Below are positions 8,737-18,495 of a stretch of 64,000 nt of DNA, piece by piece. This DNA is from Chitinophagales bacterium. Lineage in GTDB: Bacteria; Bacteroidota; Bacteroidia; Chitinophagales; UBA2359. The notes beneath the pieces are model-generated. The model was not told the origin of the DNA, did not search any database, and saw nothing but the letters and a program-made list of their open reading frames with translations. The DNA lies in the NCBI GenBank assembly GCA_041392475.1, contig JAWKLZ010000002.1, positions 1,930,501 through 1,994,500 of the forward strand. Reading direction: 5' to 3'. Position 1 is the stretch's first letter. Every line of letters starts with the position of its first letter. Made by a program: the position numbers and the translations under genes.

Positions 8737-9474
8737 TTACCTCCACAAATTCATACTCATACTTGCGCCAGAAACATTGTCTCGAAATGCGCCTGTAATG
8801 TTGCTGCCATCTGGTGAAATGGTCATACTTGCTACGCCATTTGTACCAAACATAGTGACATAGTTCACCTGAATTTTTCGGTTAGAGAGCGTTCCTGAAC
8901 CTTCTGCCGACACAATCAATTGACCATACGCATTGACACTGTGTTCTTGAAACGAAATACTGCTTCCATTTTGATTGAAAACGTAAGATGCACCCGTATT
9001 GCTGTCTCGCCAAGTGCCAGATACGTTGACGCCTGAACCCCCATAACTGCCACCATAATCATCGTAAGGCTCGCCGTGGTATTCATCTTCTTCGAAGTCA
9101 TCCACTGCATCACGCACCATTTTTTCGATGTTTTGTTTGGAGGGCGTACTTTTACCTTTCTCCTTTTTCACATCCTTCACAATTTCGCGCACTGTAGCCT
9201 CTACCTTTTTTGGGTCACTGTTATTTCCAGCACTTTCCTCCTTCAATACCTTTCGCACCATTTCTTCCACATCCGCTGTTTGCGAACTGCCAGTCAGATT
9301 TTGGCCTACTGGTTCGACTTGTTCAGTTTCTGCTTTCTCCTTGTTTTTGTCGCCAATCAATCCTACTTGGTGCAAGACGGTTATCAAACCTACCGCAGCT
9401 GTAATCAGCGTGGCAGTAGCCGTCATGATGCCAGGGAGAGTTTGAAAAAACGATTTGTTGCTATCTTCTGCCAT
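8737..9474 (-). CDS. Single-pass membrane protein with C-terminal beta-rich domain
   Basis: 245 residues. A hydrophobic segment lies at about residues 13-40 (GIMTATATLITAAVGLITVL). A long charged linker (about 45-135) has two Val-Arg/Lys-rich helices and an acidic patch. The C-terminal 95 residues read GTWRDSNTGASYVF and later GAFRDNVSG, a repeated small-barrel pattern resembling lipocalin-like or META-type domains. It begins only 18 bp after the vWA gene ends, so the two are co-transcribed and probably act together at the membrane. The specific function is not recognised. Confidence 0.6.
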   Translation of the reverse strand: MAEDSNKSFFQTLPGIMTATATLITAAVGLITVLHQVGLIGDKNKEKAETEQVEPVGQNLTGSSQTADVEEMVRKVLKEESAGNNSDPKKVEATVREIVKDVKKEKGKSTPSKQNIEKMVRDAVDDFEEDEYHGEPYDDYGGSYGGSGVNVSGTWRDSNTGASYVFNQNGSSISFQEHSVNAYGQLIVSAEGSGTLSNRKIQVNYVTMFGTNGVASMTISPDGSNITGAFRDNVSGASMSMNLWR

Positions 9475-9492
9475 AAGTTTAAAGGTCTTTTT

Positions 9493-11544
9493 TTAGGTTA
9501 GACGATGGTATTCATAAATTTCCTTGCCGTTCTGTCGGCTAATCTCCAATTTTTCCGCATTGCTCAAACGCATATCCTTCTTTCCAGGGTTGTCCAAGGG
9601 AAAACCAGAAATATACATTTTATCGTTTTGAGAGTTGGCTGCAATCAAAATATGGCTACAACGTGCACCCGCTTTGAAGGTGACACTGCCAACTGTGCGT
9701 TTTTCGGGAATATACGGCACAAAATAACGGTTGAAAAAGCTTGTTGGAAGTGGATAACTCTTGGGCTTTCGGGTCATCACTCGGTTTTGTTTACTCACAA
9801 TTATTTCCGTACCACTGCAAAATCTCGGTTTGCGTATAATTCCAATGATGTAAATTAACAACAACAAACCAATAATGGTTGCTATCACCAACCACCCACA
9901 TTTTTCCCAAAACGAAACATCTTCAATCTCTACCTCAATGGTCAATTTGCCCCGTTCGGTAATGATTAAATTTGGATTGGTGGACTTCAATTGTATCTGC
10001 AATTGGTCTTTTCCTGTCTTAGTAAAACACGCACAAATAAAAGTTGTTGGGCGCAAATACATTTTTCCATCTCGTTTTTCCACTTCAATGCCAATATTCA
10101 CATCATTGACTACTTCCATATACATATCCTCCAATTCCTTTGCAGTAGGCTCTCTCGGAGCATCATTTTCCACAATGATTTGAGGCGTAATCACGATTTG
10201 ATTCCCCTTATCCATTGCCGTTACCTTTGCCTTCAATGCCTGTTGGTCTGCTTGTATAAACGCTTTTGGGCGAGGGCAATTGTCTTTGGTAACAATCAAA
10301 ACCCGGCTTTGGAAATTGAAGTAACCCGAAAACTCCGCTGCAACGGACACTACCAATCGCTCACCTTTGAAGGGTACATCCGCAAAAAACGCACCTGTTT
10401 TTTCATCCAACTTCATGCGAATCTTTTGCTGCGTTGTTTCGTCAATAAACACCACATTGCTTTTCTTCAGTACCTCTATATCGAGTAGCTTGTTGTTGAA
10501 ATCCACCAGTTTTGCGCCAATCTCCAATGTTTGCACCGTATCACAAACCACATATTGATTGCCCCGTTGTGAACGAGTAGGGCTATTGAGCATGATTTCG
10601 AGTTTTGCAGCTACTTCTGGTAGAATCTTGATTTTGCTGGCATCAATTGAAGTATTGAAGCCCAATTCTATTTTTCCTTTTGGAATCACCTGACCCTTTT
10701 GCGCCGCTTCAATATGGTTGATTAGGCCTGTCATGGTGTAAACACCCCTCGCTTTTTGGGCTTCAAAAGGTTCACCCAAGCGCAAATTGCTGCTTTCTGA
10801 TTTGGCGGATATCAAGCGGGGCAACTGTGCATTCGTTTCTGCATCTTGCTGCAAAACGATTACCCGCTTCAAAGGCACAGGTGATTCCCATTCGATGGTT
10901 TTGTCTTTGGGCTGAATCGTGATACCGCTTCCAGAAAGGGTCATAATTCCCGCTGCAATTTCTTCCATCTGCTTGATAATCTGCTCAAAACTACCTTGTG
11001 TGCGAAGTGTTTTATTGGGGGTTTGGCTGTTTTCGAGGTAAGCGTCCAAGACACTTTGAATGGTGCTGACATTGAGGAAAAAGATACGTGTGCCTGTTTG
11101 TTCCACAAGGGTCCGCAAATCATCAGGATATTTGAGGGCAAAGTCTATGTCGGTAATCCCTCCATCCGAAAGTATAATCAATGTTTTGGAGGATTTGCTG
11201 CTTTTGTTCAACTGTTCTTTGGCATAAATTGCTGCTTCAAAGGGCGTGTTACCAGCATTGCAGTCGTAGCTTTTGCGGGCTGCTTGCATGGCATTTTTTT
11301 TATTGTTCAAATCTATTTTGTCCTCTCGGGCAGGCAACATTCGATAGACGGACAATTCATCTTCGGGATGCAACAAGCCCATCATTACCTGCAATGCGTA
11401 GTTAATTCCTTCGCATTGACCTGCTTGTGTCATGCTGCCCGAATTGTCATACACAATGGCTACGGCTCTGTCTTGAGCATTGAGGGATAGCGCATTGAAG
11501 GCTATGAGAAGACTGAAGATTAGCGAATTTTTGAGCAATTTCAT
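9493..11544 (-). CDS. von Willebrand factor A domain protein, membrane anchored
   Basis: 683 residues from ATG at 11544; a TTG at 11562 would add six residues but the ATG gives a normal signal peptide (LLKNSLIFSLLIAF, cleavage near AQ24). The mature protein opens with a vWA domain whose MIDAS motif is intact: YDNSGSM gives Asp33, Ser35 and Ser37, with a later TLIILSDGG. A beta-rich middle region follows (about 210-540), then one membrane segment (about 545-570, VIATIIGLLLLIYIIG) and a cytoplasmic tail of about 110 residues. Topology is therefore an extracytoplasmic metal-dependent adhesion domain with a tail inside. The downstream membrane gene at 8737 is 18 bp away. Ligand unknown. Confidence 0.75.
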   Translation of the reverse strand: MKLLKNSLIFSLLIAFNALSLNAQDRAVAIVYDNSGSMTQAGQCEGINYALQVMMGLLHPEDELSVYRMLPAREDKIDLNNKKNAMQAARKSYDCNAGNTPFEAAIYAKEQLNKSSKSSKTLIILSDGGITDIDFALKYPDDLRTLVEQTGTRIFFLNVSTIQSVLDAYLENSQTPNKTLRTQGSFEQIIKQMEEIAAGIMTLSGSGITIQPKDKTIEWESPVPLKRVIVLQQDAETNAQLPRLISAKSESSNLRLGEPFEAQKARGVYTMTGLINHIEAAQKGQVIPKGKIELGFNTSIDASKIKILPEVAAKLEIMLNSPTRSQRGNQYVVCDTVQTLEIGAKLVDFNNKLLDIEVLKKSNVVFIDETTQQKIRMKLDEKTGAFFADVPFKGERLVVSVAAEFSGYFNFQSRVLIVTKDNCPRPKAFIQADQQALKAKVTAMDKGNQIVITPQIIVENDAPREPTAKELEDMYMEVVNDVNIGIEVEKRDGKMYLRPTTFICACFTKTGKDQLQIQLKSTNPNLIITERGKLTIEVEIEDVSFWEKCGWLVIATIIGLLLLIYIIGIIRKPRFCSGTEIIVSKQNRVMTRKPKSYPLPTSFFNRYFVPYIPEKRTVGSVTFKAGARCSHILIAANSQNDKMYISGFPLDNPGKKDMRLSNAEKLEISRQNGKEIYEYHRLT

Positions 11545-12022
11545 AGATGTTTTTAGAGCCAAAGGTTTTTTTTAAGAAACGTTTGTAAATATAAAAAAAA
11601 TCTCTTGAAGTTTTGATTTTGTGTTTGGGTGTTTTGATGTGTCTGGGTCTTTAGGTATTAAAATTTTGAGGTCATAATGTGTTTTGGACTTTGGGCGAAA
11701 GAAGTGAGTGGCGGAACGTAAAAAATTAACAATGAGTTTATTATGATTTTTTGGCTATCTAACAATTTGAATCTTTTTTAGCGGCTAAAAAAAAATGATG
11801 GGTTTTTATAATCCAAATCTAAGGAAAAAAGCACAAATATCGCTTCAAAAAATTGGGTAGGGCATCGTTTTATTTTTGGGAGTTTTTGAGGATTTAGATT
11901 GAGTCTATGTCCAAAATAAGACTTTGTTGCATGTATTTCTGCAATGTGCAGATATATAATGTAAAATTTGGTACAGTTAAATCTTAGTACTTTAGCCTGC
12001 TTAAATTGAAACCAACACTGCG
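11545..12022. other. 480-bp intergenic region
   Basis: No gene is seen. It should contain the promoter of the minus-strand vWA operon. Read on the minus strand, 11620-11690 contains an A/C-rich stretch of the kind (AACACCCAAACAC) also found before cobA and the siroheme synthase gene. Confidence 0.4.
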
Positions 12023-14407
12023 TTATCCCACCACCATCAACTTCGCAAACTTCAACATAATCTTCTTCTCCCCATGGTGTTCAAACTCAATCAATGCAAT
12101 CGGCTTATCTGCCGCCCCTTCTACTTTTAGAACCTCACCCATCCCAAAGCGCAGGTGCAAAATCGTAGAACCCTCTTTAATCAAGGGAATAGGACTCGCT
12201 TTGAAGTTCTTGATCAATTCAGCAGGAGGCTGATATTGTTTCAGTTGTTGCTCACGGCGGCGTTTTTCCGCACTTCTGACATTGTTACCAATACTGTCTT
12301 TGAAGCTATCGTAAGCATTTGAAGACCCAAAACTTCTTTCTTGCACAGACGGTTTGCCGCCCAACATTTCCAGATGCAGAGGGGATATTTCTTCCACAAA
12401 TCGGCTTTTTTCAGAATAGACCAAGTTGCCGAATTTGTAGCGACAGTTGGCATAGGATAGCGACAACTGTTTTTCAGCGCGGGTAATCGCCACATAAAAC
12501 AGACGGCGTTCTTCTTCAATATCACTCTGCGTTTTGCTCCGCTTTGAAGGAAACAACTCCTCCTCCAAACCCACAATATACACCGCAGGAAATTCCAAAC
12601 CCTTTGCCGAATGCACCGTCATCATTTTTACCTTATTGTCACTATCTTCCTCGTTTTCATCCATGTCTGTCAGCAAACTCACCTCTTGCAGATATGCTCC
12701 AAGGCTGCTATCAGCTGCTGCAAAACTGCCATCAGGTTGCTCAACTGCTTCCTCCTTTTTGGAATCTGTAAACTCTTTGATGCTGTTGAATAATTCTTGT
12801 ATATTCTCTTGACGACTAATGCCTTCTACTGATTTATCCGAATGTAATTCCTTGTTCAGACCACTCATGCGTCCGATGCGTTGTGCCAATGCAAAAGCAT
12901 CCTCTTTCTGCACATGCTTCATAAACAGCCGAATCATGTTCACAAAAGCCCCAACACCCGTTTTCACCCTCGGCGAAAACTGATAAAGGTGAATGTTAGA
13001 AGCGATTTCCCAAAGTGGCTTCTGTTCGGCAGCCGCAAAAGCCGCCATTTTATCCGTCGTTGTTTTGCCGATGCCCCGTTTCGGATAGTTGATAACCCTT
13101 CGCAATGCTTCCTCATCGTTGTTATTGACGGTCAAACGCAAATAGGCCATCATGTCCTTGATTTCTTTTCGCTGGAAAAACGACAGACCGCCATACACCC
13201 GATACGGGATGTTTTGCTTTCGCAGTGCCTCCTCAAACAAGCGAGATTGTGCATTGGTGCGGTACAAAATCGCAAAATCCTCATTCCTAAAATGGTTCCG
13301 CAGCCTTGTCTCAAAAATAGATCCTGCCACCATTTTGGCTTCGTCCGTATCATTTGCCGCTTCAATCAGTTTGATTTTGTCACCATCGTCATTTGAAGTC
13401 CATATCTCTTTGGTAATCTGATTTTTGTTGTGATTGATTACCTCATTTGCAGTTCGCACAATCGCTTTGGTAGAACGGTAGTTTTGTTCCAATCGGAAGG
13501 TTTTGACATTTTTGTAGTCTTTCTCAAAACTCAAAATATTTTCAATCGTTGCGCCCCGAAACGCATAAATGCTTTGGGCATCGTCGCCCACCACACAGAT
13601 GTTTTTGTGCTTGCCCGCCAAAGTCCGAATAATCAGGTACTGCGCCAAATTCGTATCCTGAAACTCGTCCACCATCAAAAACTGAAACTTGTTTTGGTAC
13701 TTTTCCAACACTTCGGGTAATCGCTTCAACAAGCCATACATATTCACCAACAAATCATCAAAATCCATCGCTCCTGCCTGCCTGCAACGCCGCAAATACC
13801 GTTCATACAATTCCGCAATTTGTGGCACATTGTTGTGTCGGTCGTTTTCCATCAAACCTGCATGAGCTTTGTAGGCTTGTGGACTAATCAGGTTGTTTTT
13901 GGCGTTGGAAATGCGGTTATAGACCACATTGGGTTTATAGATATCGGGATTGAGGTTTTGTTCTTTGACGATGTTTTTGAGGAGGTTTTTGCTGTCCTGT
14001 GTGTCGTAAATCGTAAAATTGGCAGGATAACCTAGCTTTTCGGCTTCAACCCTCAATATCCTCGCAAAAATGGAGTGAAACGTTCCCATCCACAATTGCC
14101 GAGCAGCATCTTGCCCCACTATTTTTTCGATACGCTCCTTCATTTCCCTTGCCGACTTGTTCGTAAAGGTCAGAGAAAGAATGCGATAAGGGGCAGTTCC
14201 TTTTTTGATGATGTGTGCAATGCGGTAGGTCAATACCCGTGTCTTACCCGAACCAGGCCCTGCAATCACCATCACAGGGCCTTCCATTTGTTCTACGGCT
14301 TGTCGCTGTACAGGATTGAGTTCATCGAGATAAGCAAACTCATTGACTGCTTGATTGTCATTGCCTTTTGGCTCGTCTGTCTGTTCTGTGTCGAAGAGGG
14401 TTTTCAT
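12023..14407 (-). CDS. pcrA: UvrD/PcrA-type ATP-dependent 3'-5' DNA helicase
   Basis: 794 residues of superfamily 1 helicase acting in nucleotide-excision repair, mismatch repair and removal of stalled polymerases or RecA filaments. Visible motifs: LNPVQRQAVE (Q motif), GPGSGKT Walker A at residues 50-56, DEFQDTN (motif II), GDDAQSIYAFRGA (motif III), LEQNYRS (motif IV), TVHSAKGLEFPAVY (motif V) and YVAITRAEKQL (motif VI). A C-terminal HLRFGMGEVLKVEG segment matches the Tudor-like RNA-polymerase-binding module of PcrA. The frame is open from 14455, but the ATG at 14407 puts the Q motif at the usual distance from the start. It appears monocistronic. Confidence 0.9.
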   Translation of the reverse strand: MKTLFDTEQTDEPKGNDNQAVNEFAYLDELNPVQRQAVEQMEGPVMVIAGPGSGKTRVLTYRIAHIIKKGTAPYRILSLTFTNKSAREMKERIEKIVGQDAARQLWMGTFHSIFARILRVEAEKLGYPANFTIYDTQDSKNLLKNIVKEQNLNPDIYKPNVVYNRISNAKNNLISPQAYKAHAGLMENDRHNNVPQIAELYERYLRRCRQAGAMDFDDLLVNMYGLLKRLPEVLEKYQNKFQFLMVDEFQDTNLAQYLIIRTLAGKHKNICVVGDDAQSIYAFRGATIENILSFEKDYKNVKTFRLEQNYRSTKAIVRTANEVINHNKNQITKEIWTSNDDGDKIKLIEAANDTDEAKMVAGSIFETRLRNHFRNEDFAILYRTNAQSRLFEEALRKQNIPYRVYGGLSFFQRKEIKDMMAYLRLTVNNNDEEALRRVINYPKRGIGKTTTDKMAAFAAAEQKPLWEIASNIHLYQFSPRVKTGVGAFVNMIRLFMKHVQKEDAFALAQRIGRMSGLNKELHSDKSVEGISRQENIQELFNSIKEFTDSKKEEAVEQPDGSFAAADSSLGAYLQEVSLLTDMDENEEDSDNKVKMMTVHSAKGLEFPAVYIVGLEEELFPSKRSKTQSDIEEERRLFYVAITRAEKQLSLSYANCRYKFGNLVYSEKSRFVEEISPLHLEMLGGKPSVQERSFGSSNAYDSFKDSIGNNVRSAEKRRREQQLKQYQPPAELIKNFKASPIPLIKEGSTILHLRFGMGEVLKVEGAADKPIALIEFEHHGEKKIMLKFAKLMVVG

Positions 14408-14420
14408 TCGCCAAAGGTAC

Positions 14421-14483
14421 AAAAGTAGAATGGAATTTATTCCTTTCAAGCACATTCTGATTTTTTCAATTTACCCTTTCTAC
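14421..14483. repeat. 63-bp imperfect direct repeat, copy 1
   Basis: Aligns without gaps to 16221-16283 with 54 of 63 identical positions by my count. It covers the stop codon of the AAA/PD-(D/E)XK gene and the space between it and the helicase gene. Both copies keep the small hairpin GGAAT-nn-ATTCC with different loops. Confidence 0.65.
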
Positions 14484-16184
14484 CTTCAATTCATCCTTAA
14501 TCACCACCACCGTCCATGCTTGCAAATTGCTCAAATCCTGCAATTTTTCAGAATCTGCAATGTAGTCCAATAACTGTTTTTTAGCAGCCTTTTGTTCAGC
14601 GTTGCAACGTTTGGCGTTTTCTTTTTTGAGGTACTTCAACTCAAAAATGTATTGGTGGTTGATTGGGACATTTGGGCGTTGCAGCAAAGATACATCCAAA
14701 TAACCTGCGGGCGTTTCTCTTTCACTTTCGATGTAATAGGCATCGGTCATCATCATTTGTGCCATGATGATGAGTTTCACATATTTTTCATCAAAATTTT
14801 GGTAATCTCGATTCGCCAATTGATGCAATACTTCATGTACCAACTGAAAAAAAGGATGTGGATTTCCCTTCAATGCCATTTCTCGAACCGCATCCCTGAT
14901 TTTACCCACCTTCATTTTGATTCCATCTCTCTCCTCCAATAACTCCCAAAAATACTTGATATACAGTTCCTGAACCACATAATTAGGTACTCGAAAAGTC
15001 ACTTCTTTGGCCCATTTGCTCTCGATTGTGAGAAAGCCTTGGTAAAACAACAAACTCAAAAAATCATCTTGTGTAAACTTTCGAGCGAAGGTGAATTGAG
15101 CGGTAATGCTGCCTCTGACTTTTTTTTCTCTAACGATTTCCTTCAATGATTCATAATTTTCATCAGGCGTTTCGACCGTCAATAAACGCCTTACCTTGCT
15201 GTAATCACTAGAAATATTGGTGTCCAACATTTCATCGGGAGATTTCCCATAGGTCTGATAAGCAGAAAGATAATACAAAACCATATTGGGATTGTAGAGT
15301 TTGTTTGGAGCATCCTCATTGAATAAATAACCATTGTACCACTCTTTCATAAGTGGCAAAACCTTGTCCGTATCTTCCTTCCTACTTGGATTTGACAATT
15401 CAAACAACTCCTTCACGACTTCTTCTTTGAAGCCCATCATTTCCGCCATATTCAAATCCAGTGAAAGGTCGGTAGCAATATTGAAGCCACTTGTCATGCT
15501 GTCCAAAGTGATAGGGGTAATTCCTGTTGCAAAAAAACGGTCAACGACTCCCTGTTTTGTACCTTCTTTTATGGCTTCATAAAATTTTCGGACATAACCA
15601 TCTTCACTCACTACCTTCTTGAATTCTTCCAATTGAAAAGCAATCAATTCATTGGCAAAATGGTCGTATTCATCAATCAGAACATACAATTTCTTGTCAG
15701 GTGCGTTCTTCAACATCAAAGTAACCACCTTTTCCATCACATCAGATGCTACATTTTTCCTGAGTGTTTCCTTGATTTCCGTGACACTAAAAAAAGAAGA
15801 ATAGGTATTGAAGAACCGCTCGACTCCAGCTTTGACCCGTTCCAAAAATCCCTTTTCCGTATTTTCAGTTGTTTTGACGGTGATTTTGGTAAACTCAAAA
15901 TCTATCACCATATATTGGTTAGCCGTTGAAGTAGGATGCTGCCCAATGTAGTAGTTTCCAAAAAGTTGTTGGAATTTATCTTTGTACTCTAAACCGTAAT
16001 AATGTTGCAGAATAGAAATGAACAGGCTTTTTCCAAAACGGCGGGGTCGGAGATAAAAAAGATATTTTTTATCTGTGTTCTCCAATAGTTCAATATAATG
16101 AGTCTTGTCCACATAGTAATAATCCTGTGTGACCAAATCCTCAAAATTGCTGATGCTATGTGGTAGTTTTATTCCCTGATTCAT
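14466..16184 (-). CDS. AAA-ATPase-like protein with C-terminal PD-(D/E)XK nuclease domain
   Basis: 572 residues from ATG at 16184 (the frame is open to 16253). It begins with the family signature: LPHSISNFEDL, YYYVDKT, then FYLRPRRFGKSLF, a Walker A variant with Lys52, and VLIDEYDHF as Walker B. The C-terminal part ends in GYLDVSLLQRP then YIFELKYLKKEN, supplying the D...ExK of a PD-(D/E)XK nuclease fold. This combination (AAA-ATPase_like plus DUF1703-type nuclease) is a large lineage-specific family in Bacteroidota, often in many copies and of unproven function, suspected to be mobile or defensive. The gene is flanked by two copies of a 63-bp repeat. Confidence 0.85.
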   Translation of the reverse strand: MNQGIKLPHSISNFEDLVTQDYYYVDKTHYIELLENTDKKYLFYLRPRRFGKSLFISILQHYYGLEYKDKFQQLFGNYYIGQHPTSTANQYMVIDFEFTKITVKTTENTEKGFLERVKAGVERFFNTYSSFFSVTEIKETLRKNVASDVMEKVVTLMLKNAPDKKLYVLIDEYDHFANELIAFQLEEFKKVVSEDGYVRKFYEAIKEGTKQGVVDRFFATGITPITLDSMTSGFNIATDLSLDLNMAEMMGFKEEVVKELFELSNPSRKEDTDKVLPLMKEWYNGYLFNEDAPNKLYNPNMVLYYLSAYQTYGKSPDEMLDTNISSDYSKVRRLLTVETPDENYESLKEIVREKKVRGSITAQFTFARKFTQDDFLSLLFYQGFLTIESKWAKEVTFRVPNYVVQELYIKYFWELLEERDGIKMKVGKIRDAVREMALKGNPHPFFQLVHEVLHQLANRDYQNFDEKYVKLIIMAQMMMTDAYYIESERETPAGYLDVSLLQRPNVPINHQYIFELKYLKKENAKRCNAEQKAAKKQLLDYIADSEKLQDLSNLQAWTVVVIKDELKVERVN

Positions 16185-16220
16185 TGCTTTTCTTTTCTCG
16201 AAGATACAATTTTTGAGTCG

Positions 16221-16283
16221 AAAAATAGAATGGAATGTATTCCGTTGAAGCACTTTCTAATTTCTTCAATTTATCCTTTCCAC
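16221..16283. repeat. 63-bp imperfect direct repeat, copy 2
   Basis: Partner of 14421-14483. It overlaps the last codons and stop of the DUF6896-like gene at 16271 and the space up to the AAA/PD-(D/E)XK gene, so both copies occupy the same gene-end position. Confidence 0.65.
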
Positions 16284-16696
16284 TCTCCTTCAATTTCACC
16301 CAATTCTATTAACTCATGTATCATTTCCTTGATTTCGAGCCAATCTATATTTTCGACAAACTCTTTGTATTTTTCTGTTGATTCAAGATACATCATAACG
16401 AACCACGCATCTAAGTCTCCAAAATGTGGGGAATTAGAGAGGTTGACCTCCACAGATTGTTGGTACTTCTTGTTGTAAAAACCACATTGTCCTCCATGAA
16501 AGTTGTAATTCCATCTTTTTGAAATCTGCCCCTTTCTTGGAATCAACTTATTTCCTCTCGAAATCAATTCTTCGTATTCCGATGGAATGGAAATGTCTAA
16601 ATCGAATTTTCTGCCAAGCCTATACATAAGGTCTTTTCCTGCTATTCGGTACTCTTCAATGGCCTGTATCAAAAGAGTCTTGCTAATTTTGGTCAC
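16271..16696 (-). CDS. DUF6896-like small protein
   Basis: 141 residues, read from a GTG start at 16696 because no ATG precedes the conserved part. The centre reads RWNYNFHGGQCGFYN and then a hydrophobic/aromatic segment with DAWFVMMYLEST, followed by an acidic C-terminal helix. The FHGxxC pattern matches my recollection of DUF6896, a family of small cytosolic proteins often found near polymorphic-toxin immunity genes. No toxin gene lies beside it. It may be an orphan immunity protein; the family assignment itself is tentative. Its 3' end overlaps the second 63-bp repeat. Confidence 0.5.
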   Translation of the reverse strand: MTKISKTLLIQAIEEYRIAGKDLMYRLGRKFDLDISIPSEYEELISRGNKLIPRKGQISKRWNYNFHGGQCGFYNKKYQQSVEVNLSNSPHFGDLDAWFVMMYLESTEKYKEFVENIDWLEIKEMIHELIELGEIEGEWKG

Positions 16697-16747
16697 GATA
16701 AGATTTTTTCAGAATGTCATCAAATCAGAAATTTCAAACCCAATTAT

Positions 16748-18391
16748 TCACTCAAAATTTACCCCAGCATACCCAATCCCACTCAATCGGTGCATATCAT
16801 AACTAAAAGTCGAAAGGTCATTGAGGTTGAACTTCGCCACATCATCATAACCACAAGACCTCGCCACTACTTCAATCAAACCATTGGTAGCCAAAAAGAA
16901 ATTCTGCAAACGTTTGGCAGACTTGTCAATCTCCAAACGAGCACGCAAATGGCCTTTTTGAGTTGCAATTCCGACAGGACAATTGTTGGTATGACAAGCC
17001 CTCATTCCCAAACAGCCAATCGCTTGAATCGCAGCATTCGACACTGCAATTGCATCCGCTCCCAACATCAAAGCCTTCACAAAATCATCCACAATCCGCA
17101 AACCACCCGTAATCACAAGCGTCACATCCGTTGCTCCAACTTTATCCAAATGCCGTCTTGCACGAGCCAAAGCGGGAATTGTAGGGACATTGATGTTGTT
17201 CCGCAAAACCGTTGGTGCAGCACCCGTTCCACCGCCTCGACCATCAAGGATGATGTAATCCACACCCACTGCCAGCGCAAAATCAATATCCGCTTCAATA
17301 TGGCTTGCCGCAATTTTGAAGCCCACAGGAATACCACCTGTCAAATCTCGCACCTTTGCAGCGAAATCTTGGAAGTCTTCGAGGGTTTTAAGGTCGGTAA
17401 ACGTTGCAGGACTGATAGCAGCTTCCCCTTCCTTCAATCCCCGCACTTCTGCAATTTCGGCAGATACTTTTTCGGCAGGCAAATGCCCACCTGTACCCGT
17501 TTTTGCACCCTGTCCACCTTTGAAGTGAAACGCCTGTGCTTTTTTTACCTTCTCCCAACTGAATCCAAAACGCCCCGAAGCATACTCATAAAAATAGCGT
17601 GAATTGCTTTCCTGTTCGGCAGGCAACATTCCACCTTCACCCGAACAAATACCCGTACCCGCCATTTCTGCCCCCTTCGATAAAGCAATTTTTGCCTCCC
17701 TCGAAAGCGCACCAAAAGACATATCCGACACAAATAGAGGAATCTCCAACACCAAAGGTTTCTTTGCTTTTTTGCCGATTACCACTTTGGTCGACACCTC
17801 TGCATCATCCAATAAAGGACGTGTTGCCAATTGAGCAGGTAGAAACTGAATATCGTCCCATTTCGGCAGGGTATTTCTATCGACACCCATTGAAGCACTT
17901 GGGCCATGATGTCCTGTTTTGGACAAGCCATTTTTCGCTAAGTTTTGGATATAACCTGTATGCGGTTCAGTGTTTTCGGGATGCGTATCCGCATACATTC
18001 CCAAATATTCGTCTCGATTGAAGGGTTGCGGATGCAGTTCTTCAAAGGCAATCACATCGGCTTTGTCCACATACAAATTTCCGTCTTTGACCACCGCCTT
18101 GAATTTGTGCAAAGCTTCCGAATTGTTGTATTCGCTCACTCCTGTATCCATTCGGTAGTCCCAATTGTGAACGCCACAAATCAAATTTTGTCCCTCAATG
18201 AAACCATCTGCCAACAACGCCCCTCTATGGTGACAACGCCCATACAATACCGAAACTTGCTCGTCAAATTTGATGATGACCAAATCGGTGTTTTCTACTA
18301 AAGCATAGGCAGGTTTACGGTCTTCTAAGTCGGTGGTTTTTGCAATTGAAGTGGGGGAAATGAGGTCATTGAAGGAAATCGTTGAAGACAT
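16748..18391 (-). CDS. Rieske [2Fe-2S] / FMN-binding glutamate-synthase-like oxidoreductase
   Basis: 547 residues with two modules. The N-terminal 110 residues form a Rieske domain: GRCHHRG (Cys53, His55) and ICGVHNWDY (Cys72, His75). The rest is the FMN-binding barrel of the glutamate synthase central domain, with SDMSFGALSREAK, GEGGMLP, FKGGQGAKTGTGG and DGRGGGTGAAP. A [3Fe-4S] motif follows: CLGMRACHTNNCPVG. The glutaminase and NADPH-binding parts of true glutamate synthase are absent, so electrons probably arrive through the Rieske centre from an unknown donor. The substrate is unknown. No partner enzyme is adjacent. Confidence 0.85.
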   Translation of the reverse strand: MSSTISFNDLISPTSIAKTTDLEDRKPAYALVENTDLVIIKFDEQVSVLYGRCHHRGALLADGFIEGQNLICGVHNWDYRMDTGVSEYNNSEALHKFKAVVKDGNLYVDKADVIAFEELHPQPFNRDEYLGMYADTHPENTEPHTGYIQNLAKNGLSKTGHHGPSASMGVDRNTLPKWDDIQFLPAQLATRPLLDDAEVSTKVVIGKKAKKPLVLEIPLFVSDMSFGALSREAKIALSKGAEMAGTGICSGEGGMLPAEQESNSRYFYEYASGRFGFSWEKVKKAQAFHFKGGQGAKTGTGGHLPAEKVSAEIAEVRGLKEGEAAISPATFTDLKTLEDFQDFAAKVRDLTGGIPVGFKIAASHIEADIDFALAVGVDYIILDGRGGGTGAAPTVLRNNINVPTIPALARARRHLDKVGATDVTLVITGGLRIVDDFVKALMLGADAIAVSNAAIQAIGCLGMRACHTNNCPVGIATQKGHLRARLEIDKSAKRLQNFFLATNGLIEVVARSCGYDDVAKFNLNDLSTFSYDMHRLSGIGYAGVNFE

Positions 18392-18495
18392 AGTGCTTTG
18401 TTTGTTATTAAGGGTTTTGAGAAAAAGTAAGCGTGAAATTAAACAAAAAAGTCAATTGAGAAGGTTGGAAATGGACAAAAGGGGTTTTTTAGATA

